Positions 46,863-56,277 of a DNA stretch of 64,000 nucleotides are shown in pieces. The notes beneath the pieces were generated by a model. It searched no databases and was not told the DNA's origin. It was given only the letters and a program-made list of their open reading frames with translations. The stretch's first letter is position 1, and each line of letters begins with the position of its first letter. Source of the stretch: Corynebacterium rhinophilum (GTDB taxonomy: Bacteria; Actinomycetota; Actinomycetes; Mycobacteriales; Mycobacteriaceae); NCBI RefSeq assembly GCF_030227225.1, contig NZ_JASPHQ010000007.1:1-64000 (forward strand), read 5' to 3'. Position numbers and translations under genes: made by a program.

Positions 46863-47522
46863 ATGCCATTAAGTAACGTTGCCCACGAGCCGCAAGCCGT
46901 CTGGGAGGCCCTCCAGGCCGGAAACCAGCGCGTCATCGACGGCACCATCATGGATCTCAACAAGATTTATGAGCGCGACGGGCTCACCAAGGGCCAGGAT
47001 CCCCGCGTGGTGGTCTTGGCCTGCTCCGATTCCCGCGCGCCCATCGAGCACATCTTCAATATCGGTTTCGGCGATGCCTTCGTCATCCGCACCGCCGGCC
47101 ACATCCTGGACGCCTCCGTGCTGGCTTCCTTGGACTATGCGCTCGACCACCTGCACCCCAACCTATTGGTGGTCTTGGGCCACCAGTCCTGCGGTGCGGT
47201 GGCGGCCGCGGTGGATTTTGTCCGCGGCGGCGAGTTGCCCATCGGCCTGCAGCGGCCCATCATCGAGAAGGTCGCGACGTCCGCTTGGACTGCGGGCCCT
47301 GACGCCACGCTTGCCGATGTCGAGCGTCAACACACCCTCCAAACCGTCACCCAGGTCGTGGCCAGCATCCCTAATGTGCGCAAGCAGCTTGACGATGGCT
47401 CCTTCGGCATCGTCGGTGCCCGCTACCTCCTCGAAGAATCGCGCGTGGAGCCATTGCACTCCTACGGCGTTGAGTTGACACGCGGTGCCGGCTTAGCGGA
47501 TCCAGGCGCGTCTACCACTTAA
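46863..47522 (+). CDS. Beta-class carbonic anhydrase
   Basis: 219 aa. Interconverts CO2 and bicarbonate in the cytoplasm. Zinc-site motifs are CSDSRAPIEHIFNIGFGDAF (Cys, Asp, Arg) and VVLGHQSCGAV (His, Cys). The length and position next to mutY match mycobacterial CanB (Rv3588c). TAAAAT lies seven bases before the ATG, a leaderless start. The following gene's -10 box overlaps its stop. Confidence 0.95.
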   Translation: MPLSNVAHEPQAVWEALQAGNQRVIDGTIMDLNKIYERDGLTKGQDPRVVVLACSDSRAPIEHIFNIGFGDAFVIRTAGHILDASVLASLDYALDHLHPNLLVVLGHQSCGAVAAAVDFVRGGELPIGLQRPIIEKVATSAWTAGPDATLADVERQHTLQTVTQVVASIPNVRKQLDDGSFGIVGARYLLEESRVEPLHSYGVELTRGAGLADPGASTT

Positions 47523-47532
47523 AATTGAGTGC

Positions 47533-48252
47533 GTGAACCAGAATAAGCCCCTTCCAGAAGAGATCTATAAGCGCCGCCGGGTTGCCGCGCTTATCATCGT
47601 GATCGTCCTGGCCGTGGTGCTGATCTGGGCGGCGGTGGCCGCCTTTGGCGGCGATAGCGACGATTCCGTTGCCGCGTCCTCAGAGTCTTCGGCGGCAACC
47701 ACCTCCGCCGAAACCACCAGCGAATCCGCAACCACGTCCACGGATTCGACGAGCGAATCCGAATCCGAGTCTGCCTCTGAATCGGAGTCCGAGGCGGAGG
47801 AAGCAGGGGATGGGGCATCGGAAAGCAAGGAGCCCGAGGAATCCGTGCACGCCGCGAAGGACACCTGCTCGCTTGAGGACTTGGAGGTGCGCACCTCCAT
47901 GCTCAACTACTCCGTGCCGGACGGCGAGCTGCCGAAGTTCTTCATGACCGTCACCAACCCCACCGCCGCGGATTGCAAAATCGACCTAGATGAGAACTCG
48001 CTGCGCTTCGAGGTCTACAAGATGACCGATAACCAGCGCGTATGGTCCGATACCGATTGCTACGCCTCCGTGCAGACCGGTGAGCAGACCTTCCCCGCGG
48101 GCAAGGACCTGAAATTCGAGGCCGAATGGTCCCGCCAGGCATCCGAACCGGGCAAGTGCACCGACCGCCCGACTGCCGAGCCGGGTGCCTACTTCGCCCA
48201 CACTGTTATCGGCGATAATTCCTCCCCGCCGCAGGACTTCACCCTCCGCTAA
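47533..48252 (+). CDS. Membrane-anchored protein with Ser/Glu-rich linker
   Basis: 239 aa. Basic start (YKRRR), one transmembrane helix (about 15-37), then a Ser/Thr/Glu-rich linker (about 45-110, SESESESASESESEAEE), then a C-terminal extracytoplasmic domain with Cys residues (DTCSLEDLEVRTSMLNYSVP). It is the positional equivalent of Rv3587c between disA/radA and the carbonic anhydrase. Function unknown. GTG start with TAAAAT seven bases upstream, overlapping the previous stop. Confidence 0.75.
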   Translation: MNQNKPLPEEIYKRRRVAALIIVIVLAVVLIWAAVAAFGGDSDDSVAASSESSAATTSAETTSESATTSTDSTSESESESASESESEAEEAGDGASESKEPEESVHAAKDTCSLEDLEVRTSMLNYSVPDGELPKFFMTVTNPTAADCKIDLDENSLRFEVYKMTDNQRVWSDTDCYASVQTGEQTFPAGKDLKFEAEWSRQASEPGKCTDRPTAEPGAYFAHTVIGDNSSPPQDFTLR

Positions 48253-48384
48253 GCGCGCGGCCTCCTTACAGTCGGCCGCGCGGAACCAGCTCGGGCGGAA
48301 GCATCCCGCGCGGGAGTCCGCGCCGCCGGAGCGCCCTCCCCTCGGCAACAGCTTGGCAAGAACCAATCACCGGTTACGGTTGAA
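48253..48384. other. Convergent gap where disA would be expected
   Basis: 132 nt. A strong hairpin CGCGCGGCC/GGCCGCGCG lies at 48254-48282, without a T run. In mycobacteria, and from memory also C. glutamicum, disA lies here, directly after radA; nothing resembling DisA is seen in this gap. Confidence 0.5.
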
Positions 48385-49749
48385 CTACGGCTGGACTGCG
48401 GCGAGGGCCTCGCCAAGCGTTGCGACTTGCCGCACCTGCATGCCGTCCACGGGGTTGATTTCCCCGCGCGGGATAATCGCCCGCTTGTATCCCAGCCGCG
48501 CCGCTTCCTGCAGGCGCCGCTCAATATTCGGCACGGGCCGCAGCTCGCCGGCCAAGCCCACCTCGCCAATGACCACCGTCTTCGCCGGCAGCGGCTGCTC
48601 GTGCAGCGAGGACCAGGTAGCCAGCGCCACCGCGAGGTCGGTTGCGGTTTCGGTAATCCGCATGCCGCCCACCGTGGCCACATAAGCATCCTTATCGTTC
48701 GTGCGCTGGCCGGCGCGCGCCTGCAATACGGCGAGCACCATGGGCACGCGGTTGGCATCGAGTCCCGTGACCACGCGCCGCGGGTTCTTCGCCACGGGGT
48801 CCACGGTCAGCGCCTGGACCTCGGCGAGGATGGGCCGCACGCCGTCCATGGCAACGGTTACCGCGGAGCCATCCGGAGTCGTGCCGCGGTGGGAGCGGAA
48901 GAGCCCCGACGGGTCCGCGACCTCCCGAATACCCCCGGCGGTTTGCTCGAAACAACCCACCTCATCGGTCGCGCCGAAGCGGTTTTTCATCCCGCGCAGC
49001 ATGCGGAGGCTGGACTGGCGGTCGCCTTCGAAGTTTAAGACGACATCGACAAGATGCTCCAAAACCCGCGGTCCCGCCACGTTTCCGTCCTTGGTCACGT
49101 GCCCCACCAGCAGCACGGGGATGCCGGTGGATTTCGCCAGGGAGGTCAGCGCCGCGGTCACGGCGCGCGATTGCGCGACGCCGCCGGGCACGCCTTCTAC
49201 CCCCACTGCATGCATGGTCTGTACGGAGTCCACGATGATGAGGCCGGGTTTAACGGCATCGACATGCCCAAAGACGGCGTCCAGGTTGGATTCGGCCGCG
49301 AGGTACAGCGATTCTTGCAGCGCCCCGGTGCGCTCGGCGCGGGCGCGGACCTGGCCGGCGGATTCCTCGGCGGTGGCGTAGAGGACGGTGCGGCCGAGCT
49401 GGGCCCACCGGGAGGCGACCTCGAGAAGCAGCGTGGATTTGCCCACGCCGGGCTCGCCGGCCATGAGCACCACCGATCCCGGCACGATGCCGGAACCCAG
49501 CACGCGGTCAAGTTCGCCGATGCCCGTGCGCACCGTCTTCGTCGCCTGCGCGCCCACCTGTGTGATGGGCTGCACCGGGCTCGTCGGCGCGACGCCCTTA
49601 TGCCCACCGCTTGCCGATGCCCCCGCCACCACCGGTGCCTTTTCCTCCATCGTCCCCCACGAACCGCAATCCGGGCAGCGCCCGAGCCACTTGGGGGAGA
49701 CATAACCGCATTCGGAGCAAGTGTGGATGGGGCGAGATTTTTTGGCCAT
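48385..49749 (-). CDS. radA: DNA repair protein RadA
   Basis: 454 aa. RecA-like branch-migration protein. N-terminal zinc finger TCSECGYVSPKWLGRCPDC (four Cys), Walker A MAGEPGVGKSTLLL near residue 100, the RadA signature KNRFGATDEVG near 256, and a C-terminal Lon-like domain (VGGMRITETATDLAVALA, VVIGEVGLAGELRPV). A 12-mer repeat copy at 49609 encodes GASASG. It is normally followed by disA, which is missing here. Confidence 0.95.
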   Translation of the reverse strand: MAKKSRPIHTCSECGYVSPKWLGRCPDCGSWGTMEEKAPVVAGASASGGHKGVAPTSPVQPITQVGAQATKTVRTGIGELDRVLGSGIVPGSVVLMAGEPGVGKSTLLLEVASRWAQLGRTVLYATAEESAGQVRARAERTGALQESLYLAAESNLDAVFGHVDAVKPGLIIVDSVQTMHAVGVEGVPGGVAQSRAVTAALTSLAKSTGIPVLLVGHVTKDGNVAGPRVLEHLVDVVLNFEGDRQSSLRMLRGMKNRFGATDEVGCFEQTAGGIREVADPSGLFRSHRGTTPDGSAVTVAMDGVRPILAEVQALTVDPVAKNPRRVVTGLDANRVPMVLAVLQARAGQRTNDKDAYVATVGGMRITETATDLAVALATWSSLHEQPLPAKTVVIGEVGLAGELRPVPNIERRLQEAARLGYKRAIIPRGEINPVDGMQVRQVATLGEALAAVQP

Positions 49750-49775
49750 GATGTAGAGCCTAGAACGTGGCGGCC

Positions 49776-49820
49776 AAAACGACGAACGCGCCCGTACTCC
49801 GCGGAAAGAGTGGGGCGCGC
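49776..49820 (-). terminator. Terminator of the LpqE-like gene
   Basis: On the minus strand GCGCGCCC pairs with GGGCGCGT (plus about 49812-49819 and 49786-49793), followed by TCGTCGTTTT. It lies 14 nt after the lipoprotein stop. Confidence 0.65.
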
Positions 49821-49833
49821 GTGCGGTGGGCTA

Positions 49834-50433
49834 TTAGTGGTGGGAGTTACCGGTGTTCGCGTCGGTGGTGTAGCCCTCTGGGGATTCCACGTCGCGGTCG
49901 TACTTACCAGCCTCCATCTGGGAGGCGGCGACGGTGGCGTCGACCTCGATGGAGCCGTTGGAAAACTCGAAGGTAACCGGGCGGTGGCCGGCGTAGCCAA
50001 AGTCATCGTTATCCAGGTGGGTGGCTACGTACTGCACGGTTTCGGAATCGTGATCCGGAGTGGCGTCCAAGTTCTCCTGGGAGTCCGCCACGATGGAGTG
50101 ATCGCGCTTGAGCGGCTGGGTCTGCTTCATCTCGACGGTTTGGCCGTCGACCTTCACGGACTTCAAGGTGATGACATCGGTTTCATAGCCCTGGTTGACG
50201 GCGTTGAACTTCAACGCGGCACCACCGTCTGGCTCTGTCAGGATGGTGACATCACGGACGGCAATCTTTTCGTCATCGGTGCTGGCAGAAGCGCCATCAA
50301 CCGCAGCTACCTTCTCTGCCGTCTGGGCGACGTGGCCTGCCGAGCAAGAAGCCAGCGCCAAAGCGGAGACGGCGGTAACGGAAATAATGGCACCGCGACG
50401 GGCGGCGGACTTCAGGGACTGCACGTTGAGCAT
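49834..50433 (-). CDS. lpqE: LpqE-like lipoprotein
   Basis: 199 aa. Signal peptide with lipobox LALASCSAG (Cys near residue 30), so it should be anchored to the outer face of the membrane. The mature part is predicted beta-rich (VRDVTILTEPDGGAALKFNA), with a His-containing C-terminus (NSHH). It lies between radA and carD exactly as lpqE (Rv3584) does in M. tuberculosis. Function is not established. It is divergent from carD. Confidence 0.7.
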   Translation of the reverse strand: MLNVQSLKSAARRGAIISVTAVSALALASCSAGHVAQTAEKVAAVDGASASTDDEKIAVRDVTILTEPDGGAALKFNAVNQGYETDVITLKSVKVDGQTVEMKQTQPLKRDHSIVADSQENLDATPDHDSETVQYVATHLDNDDFGYAGHRPVTFEFSNGSIEVDATVAASQMEAGKYDRDVESPEGYTTDANTGNSHH

Positions 50434-50573
50434 CCTCCATCAATTGCGATCTCAGGGCTTATCAAATCTTTAGCCTAGTCCCTTTCGATATAAAGTACAC
50501 AGTTTCTCGCTAACCTAGCGGGTAGTCCGTGGGGGTAATCGGGGGCATCCGGTGGTAGGCACGCCGCGCGTGA

Positions 50574-50579
50574 TAAAAT
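50574..50579 (+). promoter_or_regulatory. -10 box of carD
   Basis: TAAAAT about 46 nt before the carD ATG, which has its own AAGGAG (50615-50620). Upstream the sequence is G-rich (GGGGGTAATCGGGGGCAT at 50531-50548). Confidence 0.55.
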
Positions 50580-50625
50580 GGCGGCCTTAGTTATCGGCAT
50601 ATTCACGGGATTATAAGGAGTGGCA

Positions 50626-51210
50626 ATGGAATATAAGGTCGGCGAGGTCGTCGTCTACCCGCACCACGGCGCGGCGGTCATCGAGGATATCGAAACCCGC
50701 GAAATGGGCGGCGAAGAGCTGGAATACCTCGTGCTGCACATCAACCAATCCGATCTCGTCGTCCGCGTGCCCAAGAAGAATGCGGATAACGTCGGCGTGC
50801 GCGATGTCGTGGGCAAGGAGGGCCTGGAAAAGGTCTTCTCCGTGCTGCGCGATGAAGACGTGGAAGAGGCCGGCAACTGGTCCCGTCGCTACAAGGCCAA
50901 CCAGGAGCGCCTTGCGTCCGGCGATATCAACAAGGTGGCAGAAGTGGTGCGCGATCTCTGGCGCCGCGACCAGGACCGCGGCCTGTCCGCCGGCGAGAAG
51001 CGCATGCTGGGCAAGGCCCGCACCATCCTGGTGGGCGAGCTGGCGCTGGCGCAGCCGGTCGATGACAAAAAGGCCGATACCATGATGGAAGAAATCGACG
51101 CCACCATCGAGCGCCACCGCGCCGTCGGCTTGGTCGATGATCAGTCCATTACCACCGATATCGACAACGACATCGATCTCGATGACCTCTCCTTCGACGA
51201 CGAAGACTAA
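50626..51210 (+). CDS. carD: CarD-family RNA polymerase-binding regulator
   Basis: 194 aa. Binds the RNA polymerase beta subunit and stabilises open complexes, mainly at rRNA and housekeeping promoters; essential in mycobacteria. N-terminal Tudor-like domain [20 protein letters not shown] and [20 protein letters not shown], then the helical C-terminal domain containing the DNA-contacting Trp in [15 protein letters not shown]. The start is the ATG five bases after AAGGAG; a GTG at 50620 is in frame but overlaps the Shine-Dalgarno. It overlaps ispD by 29 nt. Confidence 0.95.
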   Translation: MEYKVGEVVVYPHHGAAVIEDIETREMGGEELEYLVLHINQSDLVVRVPKKNADNVGVRDVVGKEGLEKVFSVLRDEDVEEAGNWSRRYKANQERLASGDINKVAEVVRDLWRRDQDRGLSAGEKRMLGKARTILVGELALAQPVDDKKADTMMEEIDATIERHRAVGLVDDQSITTDIDNDIDLDDLSFDDED

Positions 51211-51907
51211 ACCCCGCGTTATCGCCTTAATCGCCGCGGCCGGGCAAGGCACCCGCCTCGGCGCGGAGGTGCCCAAGGCCTACGTCGATCTGCACGGGCG
51301 CACCCTGCTGGAGCGATCCATACGCACCATGGCCAACTCCGGCCTCGTGGACGAGGTCATTGCGGTGGTGAGCCCGGCTATGGAGGGGGAAGCTGGGGGC
51401 ATCGTCAAGCGCGTGCGCGCAGATATCCCGGTGCGCCTCGTGCATGGGCGTGGCGAGCGCGCCGATTCCATCTGGGCCGGGCTGCAGGCCATTCCGGACG
51501 AGGACGCCGTGGTGCTCATCCACGATGCCGCCCGCGCGCTCACCCCCACCGCGATGGTCGAGCGCGTGGCGCGGCGCGTCTTGGCCGGTGCGCCCGCCGT
51601 TATCCCGGTGGTTCCCGTGACCGATACCATCAAGGAGGTCGCCGGTGACACCGTCATTGGCACCCCCGATCGCGCCCGCTTGCGCGCCGTGCAGACCCCG
51701 CAGGGGTTCCGCCTCGCCGCGCTGCGCCAGGCCAACCTGGATTATTGGCGCAAGCAGCCGGATTTCACCGCCACGGACGATGCCAGCCTGATGGAATGGT
51801 ACGGCCAGCGCGTGGAGACCGTGCCGGGCGATATCCTCGCCTTCAAAATCACCACCCCCACGGACCTGACCCTGGCCCGCGCCCTTGCAGAGGAGCAGCA
51901 TGACTGA
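51182..51907 (+). CDS. ispD: 2-C-methyl-D-erythritol 4-phosphate cytidylyltransferase
   Basis: 241 aa. MEP isoprenoid pathway: MEP plus CTP to CDP-ME. The nucleotide-binding loop [20 protein letters not shown] is near residues 13-32, with IHDAARALT and [10 protein letters not shown]. The start is the ATG at 51182, inside the carD end, which gives the usual spacing before the loop. It overlaps ispF by 8 nt. It feeds precursors for menaquinone, decaprenyl phosphate and the carotenoids made by CrtB/CrtI. Confidence 0.95.
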   Translation: MTSPSTTKTKPRVIALIAAAGQGTRLGAEVPKAYVDLHGRTLLERSIRTMANSGLVDEVIAVVSPAMEGEAGGIVKRVRADIPVRLVHGRGERADSIWAGLQAIPDEDAVVLIHDAARALTPTAMVERVARRVLAGAPAVIPVVPVTDTIKEVAGDTVIGTPDRARLRAVQTPQGFRLAALRQANLDYWRKQPDFTATDDASLMEWYGQRVETVPGDILAFKITTPTDLTLARALAEEQHD

Positions 51908-52388
51908 GCCCATCATCCCCCGCGTCGGCATCGCGACCGACGCCCACCAGATTGAAGCCGGTAAGCCCTGCTGGATTGCCGGGCTGCTTTTCGATGACGC
52001 CCCCGGCTGCGAGGGCCACTCCGACGGCGACGTCGTAGCCCATGCGCTTGTCGATGCCCTCCTCTCCGCCTCCCACCTCGGCGATCTCGGCTCCTTCGTG
52101 GGGGTGGGCCGGCCCGAATACGATGGTGTGTCCGGCGCCCAGCTTCTGCGCGAGTGCCGCGAGCTGCTGGAAGCGGAAGGTTTTATCATCGGCAATGCCG
52201 CAGCCCAGCTCATTGGCCAGACGCCGAAGATGGGCCCGCGTCGCGAGGAGGCCGAGGCCGTGCTTTCGGAAATCCTCGGCGCGGATGTTTCTATTTCCGC
52301 CACCACGACCGACCATTTGGGCTTTACCGGCCGCAAAGAGGGCCGCGCGGCGGTAGCAACGGCCGTTGTCTGGCGGCGCCAACACTAA
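51900..52388 (+). CDS. ispF: 2-C-methyl-D-erythritol 2,4-cyclodiphosphate synthase
   Basis: 162 aa. Cyclises CDP-ME phosphate to MEcPP with loss of CMP, as a trimer using zinc. Seen: [13 protein letters not shown] (Asp and His metal ligands), [18 protein letters not shown] with the metal His, and the C-terminal [16 protein letters not shown]. The ATG is within ispD (8-nt overlap), giving coupled carD-ispD-ispF. Confidence 0.96.
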   Translation: MTEPIIPRVGIATDAHQIEAGKPCWIAGLLFDDAPGCEGHSDGDVVAHALVDALLSASHLGDLGSFVGVGRPEYDGVSGAQLLRECRELLEAEGFIIGNAAAQLIGQTPKMGPRREEAEAVLSEILGADVSISATTTDHLGFTGRKEGRAAVATAVVWRRQH

Positions 52389-52406
52389 CCCCGCGCACGG
52401 GTGATT

Positions 52407-52412
52407 TAGACT
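52407..52412 (+). promoter_or_regulatory. -10 box of cysS
   Basis: TAGACT seven bases upstream of the GTG start, with no Shine-Dalgarno: a leaderless promoter within the 31-nt ispF-cysS gap. Confidence 0.5.
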
Positions 52413-52419
52413 GGGTGGC

Positions 52420-53850
52420 GTGAGTACTTTGCGCATTTTTGACACAGCCACCCGCAGCCAACGCGACTTCGAACCGATCCGCCCCGGCCACGCCTCCATC
52501 TACTTGTGTGGCGCCACCCCGCAGGCGCAGCCGCACATCGGCCACCTGCGCTCCGGCGTGGCTTTCGACATCCTGCGCCGCTGGCTGCTCGCGCAAGGCT
52601 ATGACGTCGCGCTCGTGCGCAATGTCACCGATATCGATGACAAGATCCTTACCAAGGCCGCCGAGAATAATCGCCCCTGGTGGGAGTGGGTGTCTACCTA
52701 CGAGCGCGAGTTCACCAAGGCCTATAACCTGCTCGGCGTGCTCCCACCGTCCGTGGAGCCGCGCGCGACGGGCTTTGTCACCCAGATGGTCGAGTACATG
52801 CAGCGGCTTATCGATGCTGGCTTTGCCTACCCCGTCCCCGCGCCCGCGCAAGACGCCGAAGACACCCCCGCCGATGCAGCCGGCTCCGTGTACTTTGATG
52901 TCGAGGCCTGGACCAAGGCGGAAGGATCCGACTACGGCGCGCTGTCCGGCAACCGCGTTGAGGAGATGGAACAAGGCGAGTCAGACAACGCGGGCAAGCG
53001 CAGCCCGCTCGACTTCGCCCTGTGGAAGGCCGCGAAGCCGGGCGAGCCGAGCTGGCCCACCCCGTGGGGGCGTGGCCGCCCGGGCTGGCACTTGGAGTGT
53101 TCTGCCATGTCGACGTACTACCTGGGTTCCAATTTCGATATCCACTGCGGCGGCTTGGACCTGCAATTCCCGCACCACGAAAACGAGATCGCGCAATCGC
53201 ACGCGGCTGGCGATAAGTTCGCCAATTACTGGATGCATAACCACTGGGTGACGATGGCCGGCGAGAAGATGTCGAAATCGCTCGGCAACGTGCTTTCCAT
53301 CTCGAACATGCTAGAGCTCGTGCGCCCAGTGGAGCTGCGCTACTACCTGGGCTCTGCGCATTACCGCTCCGTGCTGGAATACTCCGAATCCGCCCTGACG
53401 GAGGCGGCGGCGGGCTACCGGCGGATTGAGGACTTCGTCAAGCGCTTTGCAGGCGTCGAACGCGGCGAGTGGACGCCGGACTTCGAGGACGCCATGAATG
53501 ACGATATCGCCGTGCCCAAGGCGCTGGCCGCCATCCACACCACCGTGCGCGCGGGTAATAAGGACCTGGCCGCCGGGGACGAGGACGCCGCCCGCGCGAA
53601 AGCTGCCCAGGTGCGCGGGATGGCGCACGTACTTGGATTTGATCCGCTGGAGTGGGAAGATGGAGGCGAAGCTAGCGGGGCAGACGCGGCGCTCGGTGCG
53701 CTGGTCCAGGCAGAACTGGAACGGCGCACACAGGCCCGCGCAGAAAAAGACTTCGCTACTGCCGATGCCGTGCGTGACCGCCTCACTACCGCCGGCATTA
53801 CCATTACCGATACCCCAGACGGCCCCACGTGGTCGTTGACCCAGCGTTAA
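52420..53850 (+). CDS. cysS: Cysteinyl-tRNA synthetase
   Basis: 476 aa. Class I synthetase. Seen: first zinc Cys in [20 protein letters not shown] with [24 protein letters not shown], zinc and active-site [17 protein letters not shown], and KMSKSLGN near residue 287. Full length for the family, so it is CysS and not the shorter mycothiol ligase MshC (about 410 aa); the adjacent rlmB supports this. The start is GTG at 52420. Confidence 0.93.
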   Translation: MSTLRIFDTATRSQRDFEPIRPGHASIYLCGATPQAQPHIGHLRSGVAFDILRRWLLAQGYDVALVRNVTDIDDKILTKAAENNRPWWEWVSTYEREFTKAYNLLGVLPPSVEPRATGFVTQMVEYMQRLIDAGFAYPVPAPAQDAEDTPADAAGSVYFDVEAWTKAEGSDYGALSGNRVEEMEQGESDNAGKRSPLDFALWKAAKPGEPSWPTPWGRGRPGWHLECSAMSTYYLGSNFDIHCGGLDLQFPHHENEIAQSHAAGDKFANYWMHNHWVTMAGEKMSKSLGNVLSISNMLELVRPVELRYYLGSAHYRSVLEYSESALTEAAAGYRRIEDFVKRFAGVERGEWTPDFEDAMNDDIAVPKALAAIHTTVRAGNKDLAAGDEDAARAKAAQVRGMAHVLGFDPLEWEDGGEASGADAALGALVQAELERRTQARAEKDFATADAVRDRLTTAGITITDTPDGPTWSLTQR

Positions 53851-53877
53851 GCAGCGTTTCGCTGTTATTTCCGCTGG
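53841..53877 (+). terminator. Nested hairpin between cysS and rlmB
   Basis: CCAGCG (53841-53846) pairs with CGCTGG (53872-53877) around an inner CAGCG/CGCTG hairpin. No T run follows, so it may be an attenuator or a weak terminator. Confidence 0.35.
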
Positions 53878-53910
53878 TTATTGAACGGTTTCCTCGAAAG
53901 GACTGAAACG

Positions 53911-54861
53911 ATGGCACGAACCCATGGCCGCGGTGGCGCGGGCATCCGCAAGACGAATAAGAAGGGCGCTACCAAAGGCTCCGGCGGCCAGCGCCGCAAG
54001 GGCCTAGAAGGCAAGGGCCCCACCCCAAAGGCCGAGGACCGCGTCTACCACGCCAAGCACAAGGCGAAGCTGGAGCGTGAGCGCCGCAACTCGGGGCGCC
54101 ACCAGAAAGAAACCGCAGAGATGGTGGTGGGCCGCAATCCGGTCATCGAGTGTCTGCACGCCAAGGTGCCGGCCACCACGCTCTACATCGCTGCCGGAAC
54201 TCGTAATGATAAGCGGCTTTCCGAGGCAGTGTCCATGTGCAATACCCGCAATATCCCCATCATCGAGGTCCAGCGCCACGAGATGGACCGCATGACGGGA
54301 AATGGCATGCACCAGGGCATCGGCTTGCAGATTCCGCCGTACAAGTACGCCGCGGTGGAGGATTTGATTGCCAACGCCGCCGAGAACCCGCGCCCCGGCA
54401 TGTTCGTCATCCTGGATAACATCACTGACCCGCGCAACCTGGGTGCCGTCATCCGTTCCGTGGCCGCTTTTGGCGGCGATGGCGTGATCATTCCAGAGCG
54501 CCGTTCGGCTTCTGTTACCGCGGTGGCCTGGCGCACCTCGGCTGGTACCGCTGCCCGTTTGCCGGTCGCCCGCGCAACGAATATCACGCGCACCGTGAAG
54601 GAATTCCAGAAAAACGGCTACCAAGTCGTCGGCCTCGACGCCGGCGGCGATCACACGTTGGATACCTATGAAGGCGGCACGGATCCCGTGGTCATCGTCA
54701 TCGGCTCCGAGGGCAAGGGAATTTCGCGCTTGGTCAGCGAAACCTGCGATGTCCTCATGTCCATTCCCATGACCGGGTGGGTCGAATCCCTCAACGCCTC
54801 CGTCGCAGCAGGTTCGGTCCTATCCGAGTTCGCGCGCCAGCGCCGCGCCGCCGAAAAATAA
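53911..54861 (+). CDS. rlmB: 23S rRNA 2'-O-methyltransferase, RlmB/TrmH family
   Basis: 316 aa. SPOUT methyltransferase acting on 23S rRNA. The N-terminal about 70 residues are Lys/Gly-rich and probably bind RNA. Next is the substrate-binding domain ([20 protein letters not shown]), then SPOUT motif 1 [20 protein letters not shown], motif 2 [16 protein letters not shown] and motif 3 [17 protein letters not shown]. The start is the ATG at 53911 after GAAAGGAC. It follows cysS as in mycobacteria (Rv3579c). Confidence 0.92.
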   Translation: MARTHGRGGAGIRKTNKKGATKGSGGQRRKGLEGKGPTPKAEDRVYHAKHKAKLERERRNSGRHQKETAEMVVGRNPVIECLHAKVPATTLYIAAGTRNDKRLSEAVSMCNTRNIPIIEVQRHEMDRMTGNGMHQGIGLQIPPYKYAAVEDLIANAAENPRPGMFVILDNITDPRNLGAVIRSVAAFGGDGVIIPERRSASVTAVAWRTSAGTAARLPVARATNITRTVKEFQKNGYQVVGLDAGGDHTLDTYEGGTDPVVIVIGSEGKGISRLVSETCDVLMSIPMTGWVESLNASVAAGSVLSEFARQRRAAEK

Positions 54862-54956
54862 CCCATTTTCGCCCTGCCGGCTCGCCGCATCGGACTATCG
54901 CCAGCAGCCATGCTGGTCATGTTTCGAGCGCTCAGAATCACCGGCGCGGGTGCAAG

Positions 54957-54986
54957 CCCAGCGTCAAAAGGTACGCTGGGTTCTTT
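54957..54986 (+). terminator. Terminator of rlmB
   Basis: CCCAGCGT (54957-54964) pairs with ACGCTGGG (54973-54980), followed by TTCTTTG. It lies about 95 nt past the rlmB stop. Confidence 0.7.
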
Positions 54987-55030
54987 GCGGGCACAACGTA
55001 CTGGGTGCGAAGCGTTGTGGGCCGCAACGA

Positions 55031-56209
55031 TTAACCATTATCTGCCCAGGGTGGCAGCCACCGGATGGTTCCGTTCACCCGGGCTAAGTGCCCGCGCAAT
55101 GGCGGGGCGTTGGGATCGTCGTCATTCACGCCATTGTGGTACGGACAGGCGATGGTCAAGTTTCGCGGGTTGGTCTCGCCACCATTTTTCCAGGCATTGA
55201 GGTGGTGAACCTGGCATTCATCGGCGGGGTAGCGGCACTCCGGCCATGGGCAGACCGGGTTTTCGGCCGCTGCCATCAGGCGTTGCTTTGCAGAGGCAAA
55301 GCGCGAGGTGCGGTAAAGGTTTACCGGACCTTCCACTGGATGAATGAGGGTGACGTAGCCGTGCTCGGTAAAAGCCCGTCGAACCAGCTCAGCGCCGGTC
55401 ATTGTGGCGCCATTGGTCAGCTGGACCACGACATCGCCGTCAGAGTCAGAACCATGGGCAGAGTCAGCGCCAAGGTTCGCGCTAGGGTCAGCAGCGGCGT
55501 TGGAGCCCGAGCCGGCAGGGGAGCCCGAGCCGGAATCGGTGCTGGGCTTCGAGTTTGTGCCTGCGGATGAGCCGGCGCGGGCGTTGGAGCTTGAACCAGC
55601 AGGGGAGCCGGAGCCGAAATCGACGATGCGGTCGAGCTCGTCGAGGCGAAGCACGACATTGGTCGTCACGCTGGGGCGGGCGGCGGCCTCGCCGTGGAAG
55701 ATATTCTGCACAGAGGCAAGCGGGGCGTCCTTATCAATCGCGGCGTGCATATCGGCGATATCGGCGGACGGGCCGGTAATGGACATTGTCCAGGGGCCGT
55801 CAGCGCGGCGATAAATCTTCACGCCGGGCTGGCGCTTCACGGGGCCCTTGAGCTCTTTGACGCGGGCGCGGCCCCGCTTATCGATATCCGAGACCTTTCC
55901 CTTCATCCCACACAATTCGCGCCGCAGCGCCCACGCATCGCGCTTTTTCTTCAGCTTGGCGGCGTGGCGCTCGATGGTAAGCAATGCCGTGAGGCTGTGC
56001 CCATTGGCGCGGCTCGCGGCGATGGACTCGCGTTGTTGGCGGCGAAAGGCGGTGGTGCCGAAGTAGGTTTCGGCAAGCGTGAGCAGGCGGGTGGCGGTGG
56101 TATCGGGGCACCCGGCCGCAATCAGCGCGCGCACAGACATGCCGTGGCAGTCGGCGATGATATCCATGCCGGGTGCCAGGCCCCTGAGAAATGTCTGCAG
56201 CGCGTTCAT
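55031..56209 (-). CDS. DUF222/HNH endonuclease (13E12-like)
   Basis: 392 aa. An N-terminal DUF222-type helical region is followed by a Ser/Gly/Ala-rich linker with the repeat GSGSPAGS (about 205-265) and a C-terminal HNH domain: CPWPECRYPADECQVHHLNA then WKNGGETNPRNLTIACPYHN, with the paired Cys and His ligands. These are the multicopy 13E12-type nucleases of actinobacteria, with no settled role. ATG at 56209. It interrupts the otherwise syntenic housekeeping region. Confidence 0.8.
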   Translation of the reverse strand: MNALQTFLRGLAPGMDIIADCHGMSVRALIAAGCPDTTATRLLTLAETYFGTTAFRRQQRESIAASRANGHSLTALLTIERHAAKLKKKRDAWALRRELCGMKGKVSDIDKRGRARVKELKGPVKRQPGVKIYRRADGPWTMSITGPSADIADMHAAIDKDAPLASVQNIFHGEAAARPSVTTNVVLRLDELDRIVDFGSGSPAGSSSNARAGSSAGTNSKPSTDSGSGSPAGSGSNAAADPSANLGADSAHGSDSDGDVVVQLTNGATMTGAELVRRAFTEHGYVTLIHPVEGPVNLYRTSRFASAKQRLMAAAENPVCPWPECRYPADECQVHHLNAWKNGGETNPRNLTIACPYHNGVNDDDPNAPPLRGHLARVNGTIRWLPPWADNG

Positions 56210-56277
56210 GCCCCAGAGATTAAAGAGCCTCGCAAGCCCGCGCTAGCCGATGCCCACCTCCCTGTGGACAACTACCC

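Noticed and set aside
52420..53850. Mycothiol ligase MshC instead of CysS
   Set aside because: 476 aa with the full C-terminal region and location before rlmB fit CysS; MshC is shorter.
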